Source of the DNA: DATAWZ01 sp036266975
GTDB lineage: Bacteria; Actinomycetota; Thermoleophilia; Solirubrobacterales; Solirubrobacteraceae
DNA: 22,591 bases
NCBI GenBank assembly: GCA_036266975.1
Contig: DATAWZ010000185.1
Coordinates: forward strand, 1-22,591
Direction of reading: 5' to 3'
Under the pieces are notes generated by a model that saw only the letters and a program-made list of their open reading frames with translations, was not told the DNA's origin and searched no databases. Position 1 is the first letter of the stretch; each line of letters begins with the position of its first letter. Positions 8,234 through 15,706 of the stretch are shown here, one piece after another. Both the position numbers and the translations under genes were made by a program.

Positions 8234-9103
8234 TCACGCGCGAGCCGGATGCAGCAGTCCGTGGCGCTCGAGCATCGACCGGACCGTCTCGGTCTCGGCC
8301 TCGTCGGCCTCGACGAGCGGGAGCCGGCAGCCGGCCGAGCAGTGTCCGAGCAGGTGCAGCGCGGCCTTGGTGCAGATCGGGTTGCTCGTGATGAACAGCG
8401 CCTCGTAGACGTCGCGCAGCGAGGCGTCGATCTCCGCCCGGCGCTCGGGTTCGTCGACCATGCGGCGCATCTGCTCGCCGACGACGTGGCTGGACACGAG
8501 GATCCCGCCGCACTCCCCCATGTCCAGCGTGCGGGCGAGCGTGCCGTCGTTGCCGGCGTAGACCCCCAAGCCGTCGACCGGAGCGAGGTTGTCGTCGTTG
8601 GCCTGCTTGACGTAGTCGATGTGCTCGATCTGCGCGAGCTCGGCGAGCAGGTCGTTGGGCATGTCGGTGCCCGTGCGCGTCGGGATGTTGTAGAGGATCA
8701 CCGGCCGGTCGGTGGCGTTGGCCACCTCCTCGTAGTGGCGCACGATCCCGCGTCGGTTGGGGCGGTTGTAGTACGGGGTGACCGACAGGGTCGCGTCGGC
8801 GCCGAGCTCCGTCGCGCGCTCGGTCAGCTCGACCGCGTGGCGGGTGTCGTTGGAGCCCGTGCCGGCGATGATGCTCGCCCCCGCCGGGCGCTCGGAGAGC
8901 GCCAGCTCGATCAGCCCGAGGTGCTCCTCGTCGGTGAGCGTGGCCGCCTCGCCGGTCGTCCCGCAGACGACGAACCCGTCCGAGCCGTGCGCGGCGAGAT
9001 GGTGCAGCAGCACGACGAATGCCTCCTCATCGACGTGCAGCTGGGCGTCGAAGGGCGTGATGATCGCGGTCAGGACCGCCCCGAAGGGCGACTTCACCGG
9101 CAT
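8234..9103 (-). CDS. dapA: 4-hydroxy-tetrahydrodipicolinate synthase
   Basis: DapA condenses pyruvate with aspartate-semialdehyde, the first committed step to diaminopimelate and lysine. The 289 residues form a standard class I aldolase barrel. The motif CGTTGEAATL (47-56) holds the threonines of the proton relay (T49/T50). YNIPTRTG has Tyr138 and Arg143, and YVKQAND carries the Schiff-base Lys166, each about five residues offset from the E. coli positions. ATG 9103 was chosen because MPVKSPFGAVLTAIITPFD is the usual family start, though the frame is open to 9325 and a GTG lies 12 codons upstream. The Shine-Dalgarno site is poor. Its partner dapB is 6.6 kb away beyond an accessory block; in many actinobacteria the two are much closer. 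Likely cytoplasmic tetramer. Confidence 0.95.
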   Translation of the reverse strand: MPVKSPFGAVLTAIITPFDAQLHVDEEAFVVLLHHLAAHGSDGFVVCGTTGEAATLTDEEHLGLIELALSERPAGASIIAGTGSNDTRHAVELTERATELGADATLSVTPYYNRPNRRGIVRHYEEVANATDRPVILYNIPTRTGTDMPNDLLAELAQIEHIDYVKQANDDNLAPVDGLGVYAGNDGTLARTLDMGECGGILVSSHVVGEQMRRMVDEPERRAEIDASLRDVYEALFITSNPICTKAALHLLGHCSAGCRLPLVEADEAETETVRSMLERHGLLHPARA

Positions 9104-9134
9104 GGCCGGCGGCGGGAGGGGCGCATGGGCCACC

Positions 9135-9140
9135 AGTATC
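9135..9140 (-). promoter_or_regulatory. dapA: Possible -10 box of dapA-rnj operon
   Basis: The minus strand reads GATACT about 32 bases before the dapA ATG, a fair match to the actinobacterial -10 pattern and rare in this GC-rich context. No convincing -35 box is seen at 16-18 bases upstream. The transcription start would fall near 9127, giving a leader of about 24 bases. Confidence 0.3.
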
Positions 9141-9272
9141 ACACGTGGCCGGGTCACTCCGGCGGCCGCGCGCGCCTGGTCAATCAGGGGTGGCGTAGCT
9201 GTGCGCGCTGGAGCGACACTTTCCTGCACCACCCCCCTGCGGGCCCGACCGCGGGGCGGCGCCAGGATCGCG

Positions 9273-11117
9273 TCAGCCGCGTGAGACCGCCACCACCGCC
9301 TCGTTCGCGCCGCCGCCGCCCGCACGCGGCCCCAGCACGGCCAGCATCCGCGGATGGTGCCCGTGGGCGACCGCGTCCCGGATCCCCCGGTCGATCGGCA
9401 CGAGCACGCGGGCCGAGCGCCCTGGGGCGATCCGGAAGCTCGAGCTGACCCGCGAGGCGGCGCGCGCGAGCACCGCCCGAGAGAACCGCGGGTGCGCTCC
9501 GAGCGAGGTCAGCACGACGTGCCCGGCGCAGGGGCGCAGCATCCGCCGCGGACAGGCCAGCCGCAGGCTGGCCATGGCTCCGCGTGTGGTGGCCGTCGGC
9601 GAGGACACGCCGGCGCCGAGCCCGTAGGCCTGGATCTGGTTGTCCCCGGCGACGTACAGGGTGCGTCCGTCGGGGCTGGCCACGAGCGAGTCCACGCTGC
9701 TCAGCGTCGGGCCCATCGTGCAGTTGGAGTCGTCGCCCGAGAGGCAACTGCTCTCGGTGAGCGCCCCGGTGCTCGCATCGCGCGAGAACACGGTGAGCGT
9801 GCCGTCGTCGCTGACCACCGCGACGGTGCTGCCGTCCGCGCTGATCGTCAGGTCGGTGGGCGAGGGCAGCCCGTTGACCGGGGCGCACGGCGAGGGCGTC
9901 GAGTTCGAGCCCGAGCCGTTGCTGCCCGAGCCGTTGGAGCCCGAGCCGTTGTCGTCCGAGCCGTTGTCACCCGACCCGCTGCCGCCCGAGCCCGAGCCCG
10001 AGCCCGAGCCGGCCGGCGGCTTGTCGATCATGCAGCTGTCCTCGGTCAGCTGGCCGGTCGTGGCGTTGCGACTGAGGACGTCGAGCTGGCCGGAGTTCTC
10101 CACCGCGTAGACGTTCTCACCGTCGGGGCTGACCACGAGCTGGTCGGGTTCGTCGACCATCGTCGCGTTCGTGCACAGCCCGGCTGGTGCGTCGTGCATC
10201 ACGCAGCCGGTCGGGGTCAGCACCCCGTCGGTCCCGCGCTGCAGCACGTCGATCGCCCCACTCCCCGGCGCGGCCGCGTACACCTGGTTGCCGTCGGGGC
10301 TCATCGCGACGTCGGTGACGCCGGCCTCGCTCACGCCGACCGTGCAGGCGCCGTCGAGGCCGCCCTCGGCGACGCACGCGTTGTTCAGGTCGGTTCCGGG
10401 CGCGATCGTGCCGAACAGCGAGCCGACCGAGCCGCTCTGCATGCCGGCGCTGATCGCCGAGGCGTCGAGCTCGGAGATCACGCTGTACAGCGGGTCCGAG
10501 ACGTACAGGCTGTGGCCGTCGGGGCTGAGCGCGAGCGCCATTGCACCGACGTAGACCTTGGCCAGGCCGCAGGCACCGCCCGCGGGCGGCACGTTCTGCA
10601 GGCAGCCCAGGTCGGTGAGCGCCCCGGTCGTCGTGTTGCGGCTGAACGCGGCCACGTCGCCGGCGGCCGCCGAGACGGTGAACACGAGCCCGCCGTTGGG
10701 CGAGACGACCACGCCGGACGCGCCGCGCAGCCCGGGGGTCACGGTGCATTTGCCGGTGGCGCCGTCGCGGCCGTCGGTGCCGTCGTTGCTCAGGCACGAG
10801 ACCTCGCTGAGCGCGCCGGTGGTGGCGTTCCGGGCCAGCGTCACCAGCGAGCCGTAGCCGGTCACGACGCCGCTCTGGGTCTCGCCGGTCGCGACCACCT
10901 GGCCCCCGTCGGGGATCACCCCCACGGCGATCGAGCCCTCGACTCCCGACTCGGCCGTGCATCCCTTCAGCGTCCCGCCGGGGTTCTGCAGGCAGCTCCC
11001 GGTCCCGGTGAGCGGCCCGAACGTGCTCTGCGCGGCCGCCGGTCCCGCCCCCACCGCGAGCGCGGCCAGCGCGATCGCCGCCGCCCCGATGTCTCGCATC
11101 CGCCCGTGCCGCTCCAT
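9273..11117 (-). CDS. Secreted seven-bladed beta-propeller protein with one Cys loop per blade
   Basis: This 614-residue exported protein has no known substrate. A signal peptide (1-29) ends in GPAAAQ. Repeats carrying [SP]xDGxxVY and GxLxxxSRNxTTGxLTxxxC motifs indicate a YVTN/lactonase-like propeller of about seven blades (about 60-500). Each blade carries a cysteine pair: 42/53, 108/124, 172/183, 248/258, 305/315, 362/411 and 458/466. The sixth loop is swollen by a Gly/Ser/Asn/Asp stretch (370-408). A C-terminal domain (about 515-614, Cys522/Cys530) resembles that of the secreted protein at 5165-6484. ATG 11117 has AGGGAGG just upstream; an internal ATG at residue 7 is possible. It is divergent from recD2 and ends 170 bp before dapA on the same strand. 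Enzyme activity is doubtful because no catalytic residues were recognised; a binding or structural role is equally possible. Confidence 0.85.
   Translation of the reverse strand: MERHGRMRDIGAAAIALAALAVGAGPAAAQSTFGPLTGTGSCLQNPGGTLKGCTAESGVEGSIAVGVIPDGGQVVATGETQSGVVTGYGSLVTLARNATTGALSEVSCLSNDGTDGRDGATGKCTVTPGLRGASGVVVSPNGGLVFTVSAAAGDVAAFSRNTTTGALTDLGCLQNVPPAGGACGLAKVYVGAMALALSPDGHSLYVSDPLYSVISELDASAISAGMQSGSVGSLFGTIAPGTDLNNACVAEGGLDGACTVGVSEAGVTDVAMSPDGNQVYAAAPGSGAIDVLQRGTDGVLTPTGCVMHDAPAGLCTNATMVDEPDQLVVSPDGENVYAVENSGQLDVLSRNATTGQLTEDSCMIDKPPAGSGSGSGSGGSGSGDNGSDDNGSGSNGSGSNGSGSNSTPSPCAPVNGLPSPTDLTISADGSTVAVVSDDGTLTVFSRDASTGALTESSCLSGDDSNCTMGPTLSSVDSLVASPDGRTLYVAGDNQIQAYGLGAGVSSPTATTRGAMASLRLACPRRMLRPCAGHVVLTSLGAHPRFSRAVLARAASRVSSSFRIAPGRSARVLVPIDRGIRDAVAHGHHPRMLAVLGPRAGGGGANEAVVAVSRG
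9888..10010 (-). repeat. Low-complexity Gly/Ser/Asn/Asp-coding repeat inside a propeller Cys loop
   Basis: About 40 codons of imperfect GSGSNGSGSN and GSGDNGSDDN units sit exactly between Cys362 and Cys411. On the plus strand they appear as repeated CCCGAGCC and GAGCCGTTG units. They are in frame with the propeller gene and are likely to vary in length. Confidence 0.8.
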
Positions 11118-11147
11118 CGCGCCCCTCCCTCGTTACCTGAGGCGCAC

Positions 11148-11153
11148 ACTCTA
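11148..11153 (-). promoter_or_regulatory. Possible -10 box of the propeller gene
   Basis: The minus strand reads TAGAGT about 31 bases before the ATG at 11117, in the 68-bp divergent spacer shared with recD2. No clear -35 box was found. Confidence 0.3.
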
Positions 11154-11173
11154 CCGGCGACCGAAGCGGGAAA

Positions 11174-11179
11174 TATCCT
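11174..11179 (+). promoter_or_regulatory. Possible -10 box of recD2 (leaderless transcript)
   Basis: TATCCT ends 6 bases before the GTG start of recD2, inside an A/T-rich patch that stands out locally. With transcription starting about 7 bases downstream, the mRNA would begin at or next to the GTG. This would explain the absence of a Shine-Dalgarno site. No -35 box is evident. Confidence 0.4.
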
Positions 11180-11185
11180 CGGTGG

Positions 11186-13375
11186 GTGACCACCGCCGCC
11201 CGACTGCCCAGCCCGACCGACGCGCCTTGGGACCCGTCGGCGACCGAGCTCGAGGCCGAGGTCATGCGGGTCGTCTATCGCTCCGATCCGCCGGACTTCG
11301 CGATTGTTCTGGCGGTGACCGACGCGGGCGAGGAGGTCGCGCTCGCGGGCGCGCTCGCCGACGTCCACCCGGGCGAGACGCTGCGGGTGCGCGGCGCCTT
11401 CCGCCGCCATCCGCGCCACGGCTACCGCTTCCAGGTCAGCCATGTCGAGCTGCGCCCACCGAGCTCCGAGCAGGCGCTGTTCGGCTACCTGTCGAGCATC
11501 AAGCACGTCGGGACGACCGGGGCGATTTTCCTGCTCGACCGCTACGGGATCGACGTGCTCGAGGTCATCGATCGCTCCCCCCGGGCGCGCCTGCTCGAGG
11601 TGCCGGGCATCGGCCGCGCGCGGATCAGCGGCGCGGTCGCCTCGTGGGAGGAGCAGTCGGCGCTGCGCGCGGTGCGGCTGTTCCTCTCCGAGCACGGTGT
11701 CGAGGCGGCGGTCGCCTCGCGCATCACCCGCGCGCTCGGCAGCGACTCGGTCGAGCTGCTGCGCGAGGACCCCTACCGGATCACCGAGCTGGACGGCATC
11801 GGCTTCCTCACCGCCGACGCGCTCGCGCGCTCGCTGGGCCTGGCCGGCGACGATCCCCGTCGTCTGGACGCCGGCCTGCTGTACGTGCTCGCCCAGGCCG
11901 AGCTCGACGGCCACTGCCACCTACCGCGCCCCGAGCTCGCCGAGCGCGCGCGGGCGCTGCTCGGCGCCGACCCGCAGGAGCGCATCGACGGCCTGGCCGC
12001 CTCGGGCCGGCTGCGGCTCGCCCCGCCGCCGGACGGGTCCTCGGCGGCGGAGATCGTGCTCGACCCGGACATGGACGGCGTCGAGCACGAGCTCGCCGAG
12101 GAGGTCCGGCGGCTGCTCGAGGCGCCGCCGGTGCTCGAGCTGCGCCGTCTGCGCCGGCCCGAGCGCGGTCCCTTCGTGCCCACCGACGCCCAGTGGCACG
12201 GGATCACCCAGGTCCTGTCCTGCCGCCTGGCGATCCTCACCGGGCTGCCCGGGACCGGCAAGTCGGCGACGATGCGGGTGCTCGTCGACCTGCTGCGGCG
12301 CGAGCGCCGGCGCGTGCGGCTGTGCGCGCCGACGGGCAAGGCGGCGCGGCGCCTCAGCGCCGCCTGCGGCGTGGAGGCGACGACGATCCACCGGCTGCTG
12401 GAGTGGTCGCCCGGCGAGGGCTTCACGCGTGGGCCCGAGCACCCGATCGACGACGCCGACGTGCTGATCGTCGACGAGGCGAGCATGCTCGGCGTGCGGC
12501 TCGCCGGCGCGCTGCTGCGTGCGGTCGGGCCGCACACCCACGTCCTGCTCGTCGGCGACATCGACCAGCTCGCGCCGGTCGGGCCGGGACGGGTACTGGA
12601 GGACCTGATCGCCTGCGGGCGGGTGCCGGTGACCGCGCTGAGCGAGATCTTCCGTCAGGCCGCCCGCTCGCTGATCGTGCGCGCCGCGCACGCGATCAAC
12701 CGCGGCGAGCGCCCGCCGCTCACGGCCGACGGACCCGACGACCTGCGCGACTTCTTCTTCATCGCCCGCAACGACCCGGCCGCCGCCTTTCACGAGATCG
12801 TCTCGCTCGCCGCGGAGCGCCTGCCGTCGCACTACGACCTGCAGCCGGCGGTCGGCGTGCAGGTTCTCGCGCCGATGCATCGCGGGCCGCTCGGCATCGA
12901 CGCGCTCAACACCGAGCTGCGCGCGCGGCTGAACCCCGACGGCCCGGCGGTCACCGGGACGCCGCTGCGCGTCGGCGATCGCGTCATCCAGACGCGCAAC
13001 GACTACGAGCACGAGCTGATGAACGGCGAGCTCGGGGTGATCGTCGAGGGTGCCGGCCCGGGCGGGCGCACCGCGCTGGTGCTGGCCACCGACGACGGGC
13101 GGCGGTTGGCGCTGCCCGGGGGCGCCATCGACACCCTGCGGCTCGCCTACGCGGTGTCCGTCCACAAGGCCCAGGGGTCGCAGGCCCCGGCGATCGTGGT
13201 GCCGCTCGTGAAGGCCCACCGGATCATGCTCACGCGCAACCTGCTGTACACCGCGGTCACCCGTGCCGAGCGTGTGTGCGTGCTCGTCGGCGAGCCGGCC
13301 GCGCTCGAGCTCGCGCTCTCCCGGCGCGATGCGCGCCGGCGCCACACGCGCCTGGCCGAGCTCGTCGCCGCCTGA
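11186..13375 (+). CDS. recD2: RecD2-like superfamily 1B DNA helicase
   Basis: This is a 5'-3' DNA helicase of the RecD2 (RecD-like, RecBC-independent) type, likely in DNA repair; 729 residues is normal for the family. Two helix-hairpin-helix segments (VPGIGRARI near 139, LDGIGFLTAD near 202) mark the N-terminal region. The motor follows: Walker A GLPGTGKSAT (353-362), motif Ia LCAPTGKAARRLS (379-391), Walker B VLIVDEASML (426-435), motif III GDIDQLAPVG (457-466), motif IV SEIFRQA (486-492), motif V YAVSVHKAQGSQ (655-666) and motif VI LLYTAVTRAE (686-695). All catalytic residues are intact. Start GTG 11186 is the first in-frame start before the N-terminal domain. No recB or recC is nearby, which agrees with RecD2 rather than RecD. 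It stands alone on the plus strand between minus-strand genes. Confidence 0.95.
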   Translation: MTTAARLPSPTDAPWDPSATELEAEVMRVVYRSDPPDFAIVLAVTDAGEEVALAGALADVHPGETLRVRGAFRRHPRHGYRFQVSHVELRPPSSEQALFGYLSSIKHVGTTGAIFLLDRYGIDVLEVIDRSPRARLLEVPGIGRARISGAVASWEEQSALRAVRLFLSEHGVEAAVASRITRALGSDSVELLREDPYRITELDGIGFLTADALARSLGLAGDDPRRLDAGLLYVLAQAELDGHCHLPRPELAERARALLGADPQERIDGLAASGRLRLAPPPDGSSAAEIVLDPDMDGVEHELAEEVRRLLEAPPVLELRRLRRPERGPFVPTDAQWHGITQVLSCRLAILTGLPGTGKSATMRVLVDLLRRERRRVRLCAPTGKAARRLSAACGVEATTIHRLLEWSPGEGFTRGPEHPIDDADVLIVDEASMLGVRLAGALLRAVGPHTHVLLVGDIDQLAPVGPGRVLEDLIACGRVPVTALSEIFRQAARSLIVRAAHAINRGERPPLTADGPDDLRDFFFIARNDPAAAFHEIVSLAAERLPSHYDLQPAVGVQVLAPMHRGPLGIDALNTELRARLNPDGPAVTGTPLRVGDRVIQTRNDYEHELMNGELGVIVEGAGPGGRTALVLATDDGRRLALPGGAIDTLRLAYAVSVHKAQGSQAPAIVVPLVKAHRIMLTRNLLYTAVTRAERVCVLVGEPAALELALSRRDARRRHTRLAELVAA

Positions 13376-13378
13376 ACG

Positions 13379-14190
13379 GCGCAGACGATGTTCAGCTGGA
13401 GGGACGAAGCCTGCGTGCCCTCAACGCGGCGGCCCCCGGCTCGGCCGGCTCACCCGCGCCGTGGTCGCAGGCGCAGGGCCTCCGCGACGTCGAGGTGGCC
13501 CAGGCCGGCGACGCATTGCGCAGCCTGATCGGGCTGAACCTCGCCACCGTCGACGACGCGCTCACGGTCGGCCTGGCCCGGAGGAGGCGGTCCGCGTCCA
13601 GGGCAGCGCGCTGGACGGCGCGGCGGTCGCCCGCGGGCTGCGGTCGGTCGGTGCCAAGGGTGGCACGATCGACGGACACGCGACGCTGCCGGTGAGCCCG
13701 ACCCAGGTGGTGAGCCTCGAGCCCCGCGGCTACCCGCAGGGCGCGCTCGACGACGTGGTCGCCGACGGCCACCTCGTCGCGGGCGGGAGCGATCCGGCCG
13801 AGCTCGCCTCGGTGCTCAGCGCCGGCTCGAGCCCGTTCTCGAGCGTGCCCGGCGTCTCGGCGATCTCCAGCTACCTGGGCAACGTCGAATGGGCCGAGCG
13901 CGCTGCACGCCCGCCTGGCGCGCGCCTTCCGCTCGTCCACGCTGCTGTTCTCGCTGCAGATCCCGCTCAGCCGCGAGTTCACCGCGATGTCGGTGGCCGG
14001 CCCGAGGTCCGCGGGCGGCGACGAGCTCAGCGAGGTGCACCTGACGGGCACCCCCGGCGGGAACGCGGCGCTGCTCTGGCAGCTGGCGGCCGAGGACGAT
14101 CTGGCCACCCTGATCTCCACGCGCTGCCCCACGCAGGTGATGCGCAACGCGACGCCGGGAATCTGCCGGGCGCCGGGCTACGGCTTCTGA
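13379..14190 (+). pseudogene. Frameshifted hypothetical gene, product not recognised
   Basis: A protein-like signal can be followed through three consecutive plus-strand segments in changing frames. The first runs to about 13,580 (for example DALRSLIGLNLATVDDALTVG). The second spans about 13,575-13,895 (EAVRVQGSALDGAAVARGL ... ISSYLGNVEWA). The third is about 13,895-14,190 (SALHARLARAFRSSTLLFSL ... CRAPGYGF, stop TGA). This implies a one-base loss near 13,575-13,585 and a one-base gain (or two-base loss) near 13,890-13,900. No start codon was found in the first segment and there is no ribosome site, so the 5' end is also defective or missing. Joined, the segments give roughly 265 residues, Ala/Gly/Val-rich, without a recognised family. 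It ends 13 bp inside the 3' end of the opposing UspA-like gene. Sequencing error is an alternative to true decay. Confidence 0.6.
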
Positions 14191-14672
14191 TGTGGGTCCA
14201 GCGCCCGCAGCGGCGTCAGCAGCCCGTCGTGGTGGGGTAGGTGGACCGGCGCCGGTTCGCCCGTGGGGCGGACGAGCGGGACCGCGCAGATCACGTGCTG
14301 CACGGGGACCCCCGTGAGCTTGGCGACCCGCTGCGGAAGGTCGTTGTTCAGCCAGCGCGACACGTCGACCGGCAGCGTGGAGACGATCACCGAGTCGACG
14401 CTGCGCGGGTCGAAGGCCTCCTGCACGGCGACGATCGGGTCGTGGTCGCCGACCTGGCCCTCGATGGTCAGCCCGGCCTCGCGCGCCGTCGCCAGCGCGC
14501 TCTGTAGCTGCTGCTCGGCGTGCGCTCGCGCCTCGTTGCCGAGCTCGCGCGCGGGGACGACGAGCGTGAAGGCAGTCGGTCCGGCGGCGGCCCGCTCGGT
14601 CATCGCCTCCGTGAGCTCGGGCGACTCGGCCGTGACGGCCGCGACGACGAGCACCTTGGTGGTCCAGGACAT
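14178..14672 (-). CDS. UspA-like universal stress-family protein
   Basis: This 164-residue cytoplasmic protein has an alternating hydrophobic-strand/helix pattern like a single UspA (HUP-fold) domain. It opens with strand KVLVVAAVTAE, has a second strand FTLVVPARE and an amphipathic helix. It then shows GQVGDHDPIVAVQEAF, VDSVIVSTLPVDVSRWLNND and VPVQHVICAVP. The aspartate-rich GDHDP and the VSTLP strand suggest a nucleotide-binding-like core, but the glycine-rich ATP motif of classic UspA (GxxGxxxxS) is not evident. ATG 14672 is chosen because AGGAGG lies about 5 bases upstream; the longer frame to 14738 lacks such a site. It is monocistronic and convergent with the frameshifted gene. The specific role is unknown. 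Confidence 0.8.
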   Translation of the reverse strand: MSWTTKVLVVAAVTAESPELTEAMTERAAAGPTAFTLVVPARELGNEARAHAEQQLQSALATAREAGLTIEGQVGDHDPIVAVQEAFDPRSVDSVIVSTLPVDVSRWLNNDLPQRVAKLTGVPVQHVICAVPLVRPTGEPAPVHLPHHDGLLTPLRALDPHQKP

Positions 14673-14815
14673 CGTGCCTCCTTGTGAGCTTTGTCTCGTG
14701 TGAGCGTATCCATCTGGCCACGCCCCGGCCGCCACCATCCGTTCAGGCCCGGACGCCCGCCGTCGCGAAAGCGCAAGGGGGCGCTTCGCGTCCCGCTACT
14801 CGAGGGGGCCACACC

Positions 14816-15305
14816 ATGCGGCTTCGTTCGCCATCGCCGGCGATGGCCGTCGCCACGACCGCCCTGTTCGTCGCGCTCGGCGGGACCGGTTACGCCGCGA
14901 CGACCAGCAGCCATCACAGCAAGAAGCGCAAGACCACAAAGCCGAAGACCGAGAGCAGGCGCGGGCCCGTGGGCCCGTGCGGCCCGGCCGGCCCGCAGGG
15001 ACCGGGCGGCCCGCAGGGACCGGGCGGCCCCCCGGGCGTGCGGGGAGTGACCGGCCCGCCCGGGCCAGGGGCCCTGCCGATCGACCTGAATGCCACGCCG
15101 AGCGGCTCAACGCCGGCGCCGGGGCAGTCGGTGGTCGCGGTCCACGACACCACATCCGGGACGACGGCGACCGCCTCGGGCCTCCGATGGCGCCGCCGGC
15201 GCGGAGGCCGTGACCTGGTCGCGCATCGCGCGCTACACGAGCGACGGCGGATCGGGCCCGCAGGGGAGCTGCCAGCTGATCGGCACCGCCATACCGGCGA
15301 GCTGA
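14816..15305 (+). pseudogene. Collagen-like surface protein gene with an internal frameshift
   Basis: It begins MRLRSPSPAMAVATTALFVA followed by LGGTGYAA, an N-terminal hydrophobic signal/anchor type that I associate with Thermoleophilia surface proteins. A basic Lys/Arg/Ser segment follows, then twelve consecutive Gly-X-Y triplets (about residues 50-85), mostly GP-X. After DTTSGTTATAS near base 15,180 the sense frame degrades into Arg-rich sequence, while the next frame over continues sensibly (AAGAEAVTWSRIARY ... GPQGSCQLIGTAIPAS) to a TGA at 15303-15305. A strong hairpin follows 11 bp later. ATG 14816 has GAGGGGG about 8 bases upstream, so expression signals are intact. One indel near 15,178-15,195 would restore a protein of about 160 residues. 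It could be a sequencing error, phase variation or recent decay. It is probably exported. Confidence 0.6.
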
Positions 15306-15315
15306 GCCGGGCGCG

Positions 15316-15341
15316 GTGGTGCCCGCTCACGCGGGCACCAC
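15316..15341. terminator. Strong hairpin between convergent genes
   Basis: A perfect 11-bp inverted repeat (GTGGTGCCCGC, loop TCAC, GCGGGCACCAC) sits between the collagen-like gene (ends 15305, plus) and the small gene ending at 15371 (minus). There is no U tract on either strand, as is common in actinobacterial terminators. It may serve both directions. Confidence 0.6.
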
Positions 15342-15370
15342 TCCTCCGAGCGAGACGAGGCGGCGAGCGC

Positions 15371-15697
15371 CTACCGCGCGCCGCGCAGCGCGTCGGTGAA
15401 CCGTCGCGGCACGCGCGCCGGCCCGAGCCGCTCCTCCTCCCACAGCGTGATCACCACGAGTTCGCGGCCGCGGGCGTCGTGGCGGCAGACGTAGACGACG
15501 TCGCGATCGAGCAGGTCGCGGACGTGCACCGTCCCGGGGTCGGCGCCCGCAGCGGAGCGTCCGGCCGCCCACGCGCCGGCCACCCGCGAGGCGATCTCGG
15601 TGCGCACCTCGACCTCTCCCCGGCGCGCCGCCACCCGCTGGCGGAAGCGCTCCGCGGCGTGGTCGGTGACGGCGACGAGGACGCCCGGCGGGTCCAC
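15371..15697 (-). CDS. Small hypothetical protein downstream of dapB
   Basis: This 108-residue product has no recognised function. It opens VTDHAAERFRQRV, then has an Ala/Arg-rich helix, a segment HVRDLLDRDVVYVCRHDA and the strand ELVVITLWEEERLG, and ends VPRRFTDALRG. The helix plus antiparallel-strand layout and the aromatic/His start faintly recall DUF4258/BrnT-like or RelE-fold proteins, but key residues cannot be assigned and no antitoxin-like partner is adjacent. The GTG start at 15697 lies 9 bp after the dapB stop, with AAAGG about 7 bases upstream. It is therefore the last gene of the pnp-M16-dapB run and likely co-transcribed. Its 3' end is delimited by the hairpin at 15316-15341. Confidence 0.7.
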   Translation of the reverse strand: MDPPGVLVAVTDHAAERFRQRVAARRGEVEVRTEIASRVAGAWAAGRSAAGADPGTVHVRDLLDRDVVYVCRHDARGRELVVITLWEEERLGPARVPRRFTDALRGAR

Positions 15698-15706
15698 GCG
15701 GGGCCT

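Noticed and set aside
7009..8391. Plus-strand frame opposite RNase J
   Set aside because: It is antisense to an intact, motif-complete rnj, and its composition is typical of a complement frame.
13392..14147. Minus-strand frame that would replace the frameshifted gene with one intact 251-codon gene
   Set aside because: The translation is Arg/Ala-rich without hydrophobic periodicity, whereas the plus-strand segments show strand/helix-like patterns. A frameshifted plus-strand gene explains the codon bias better.
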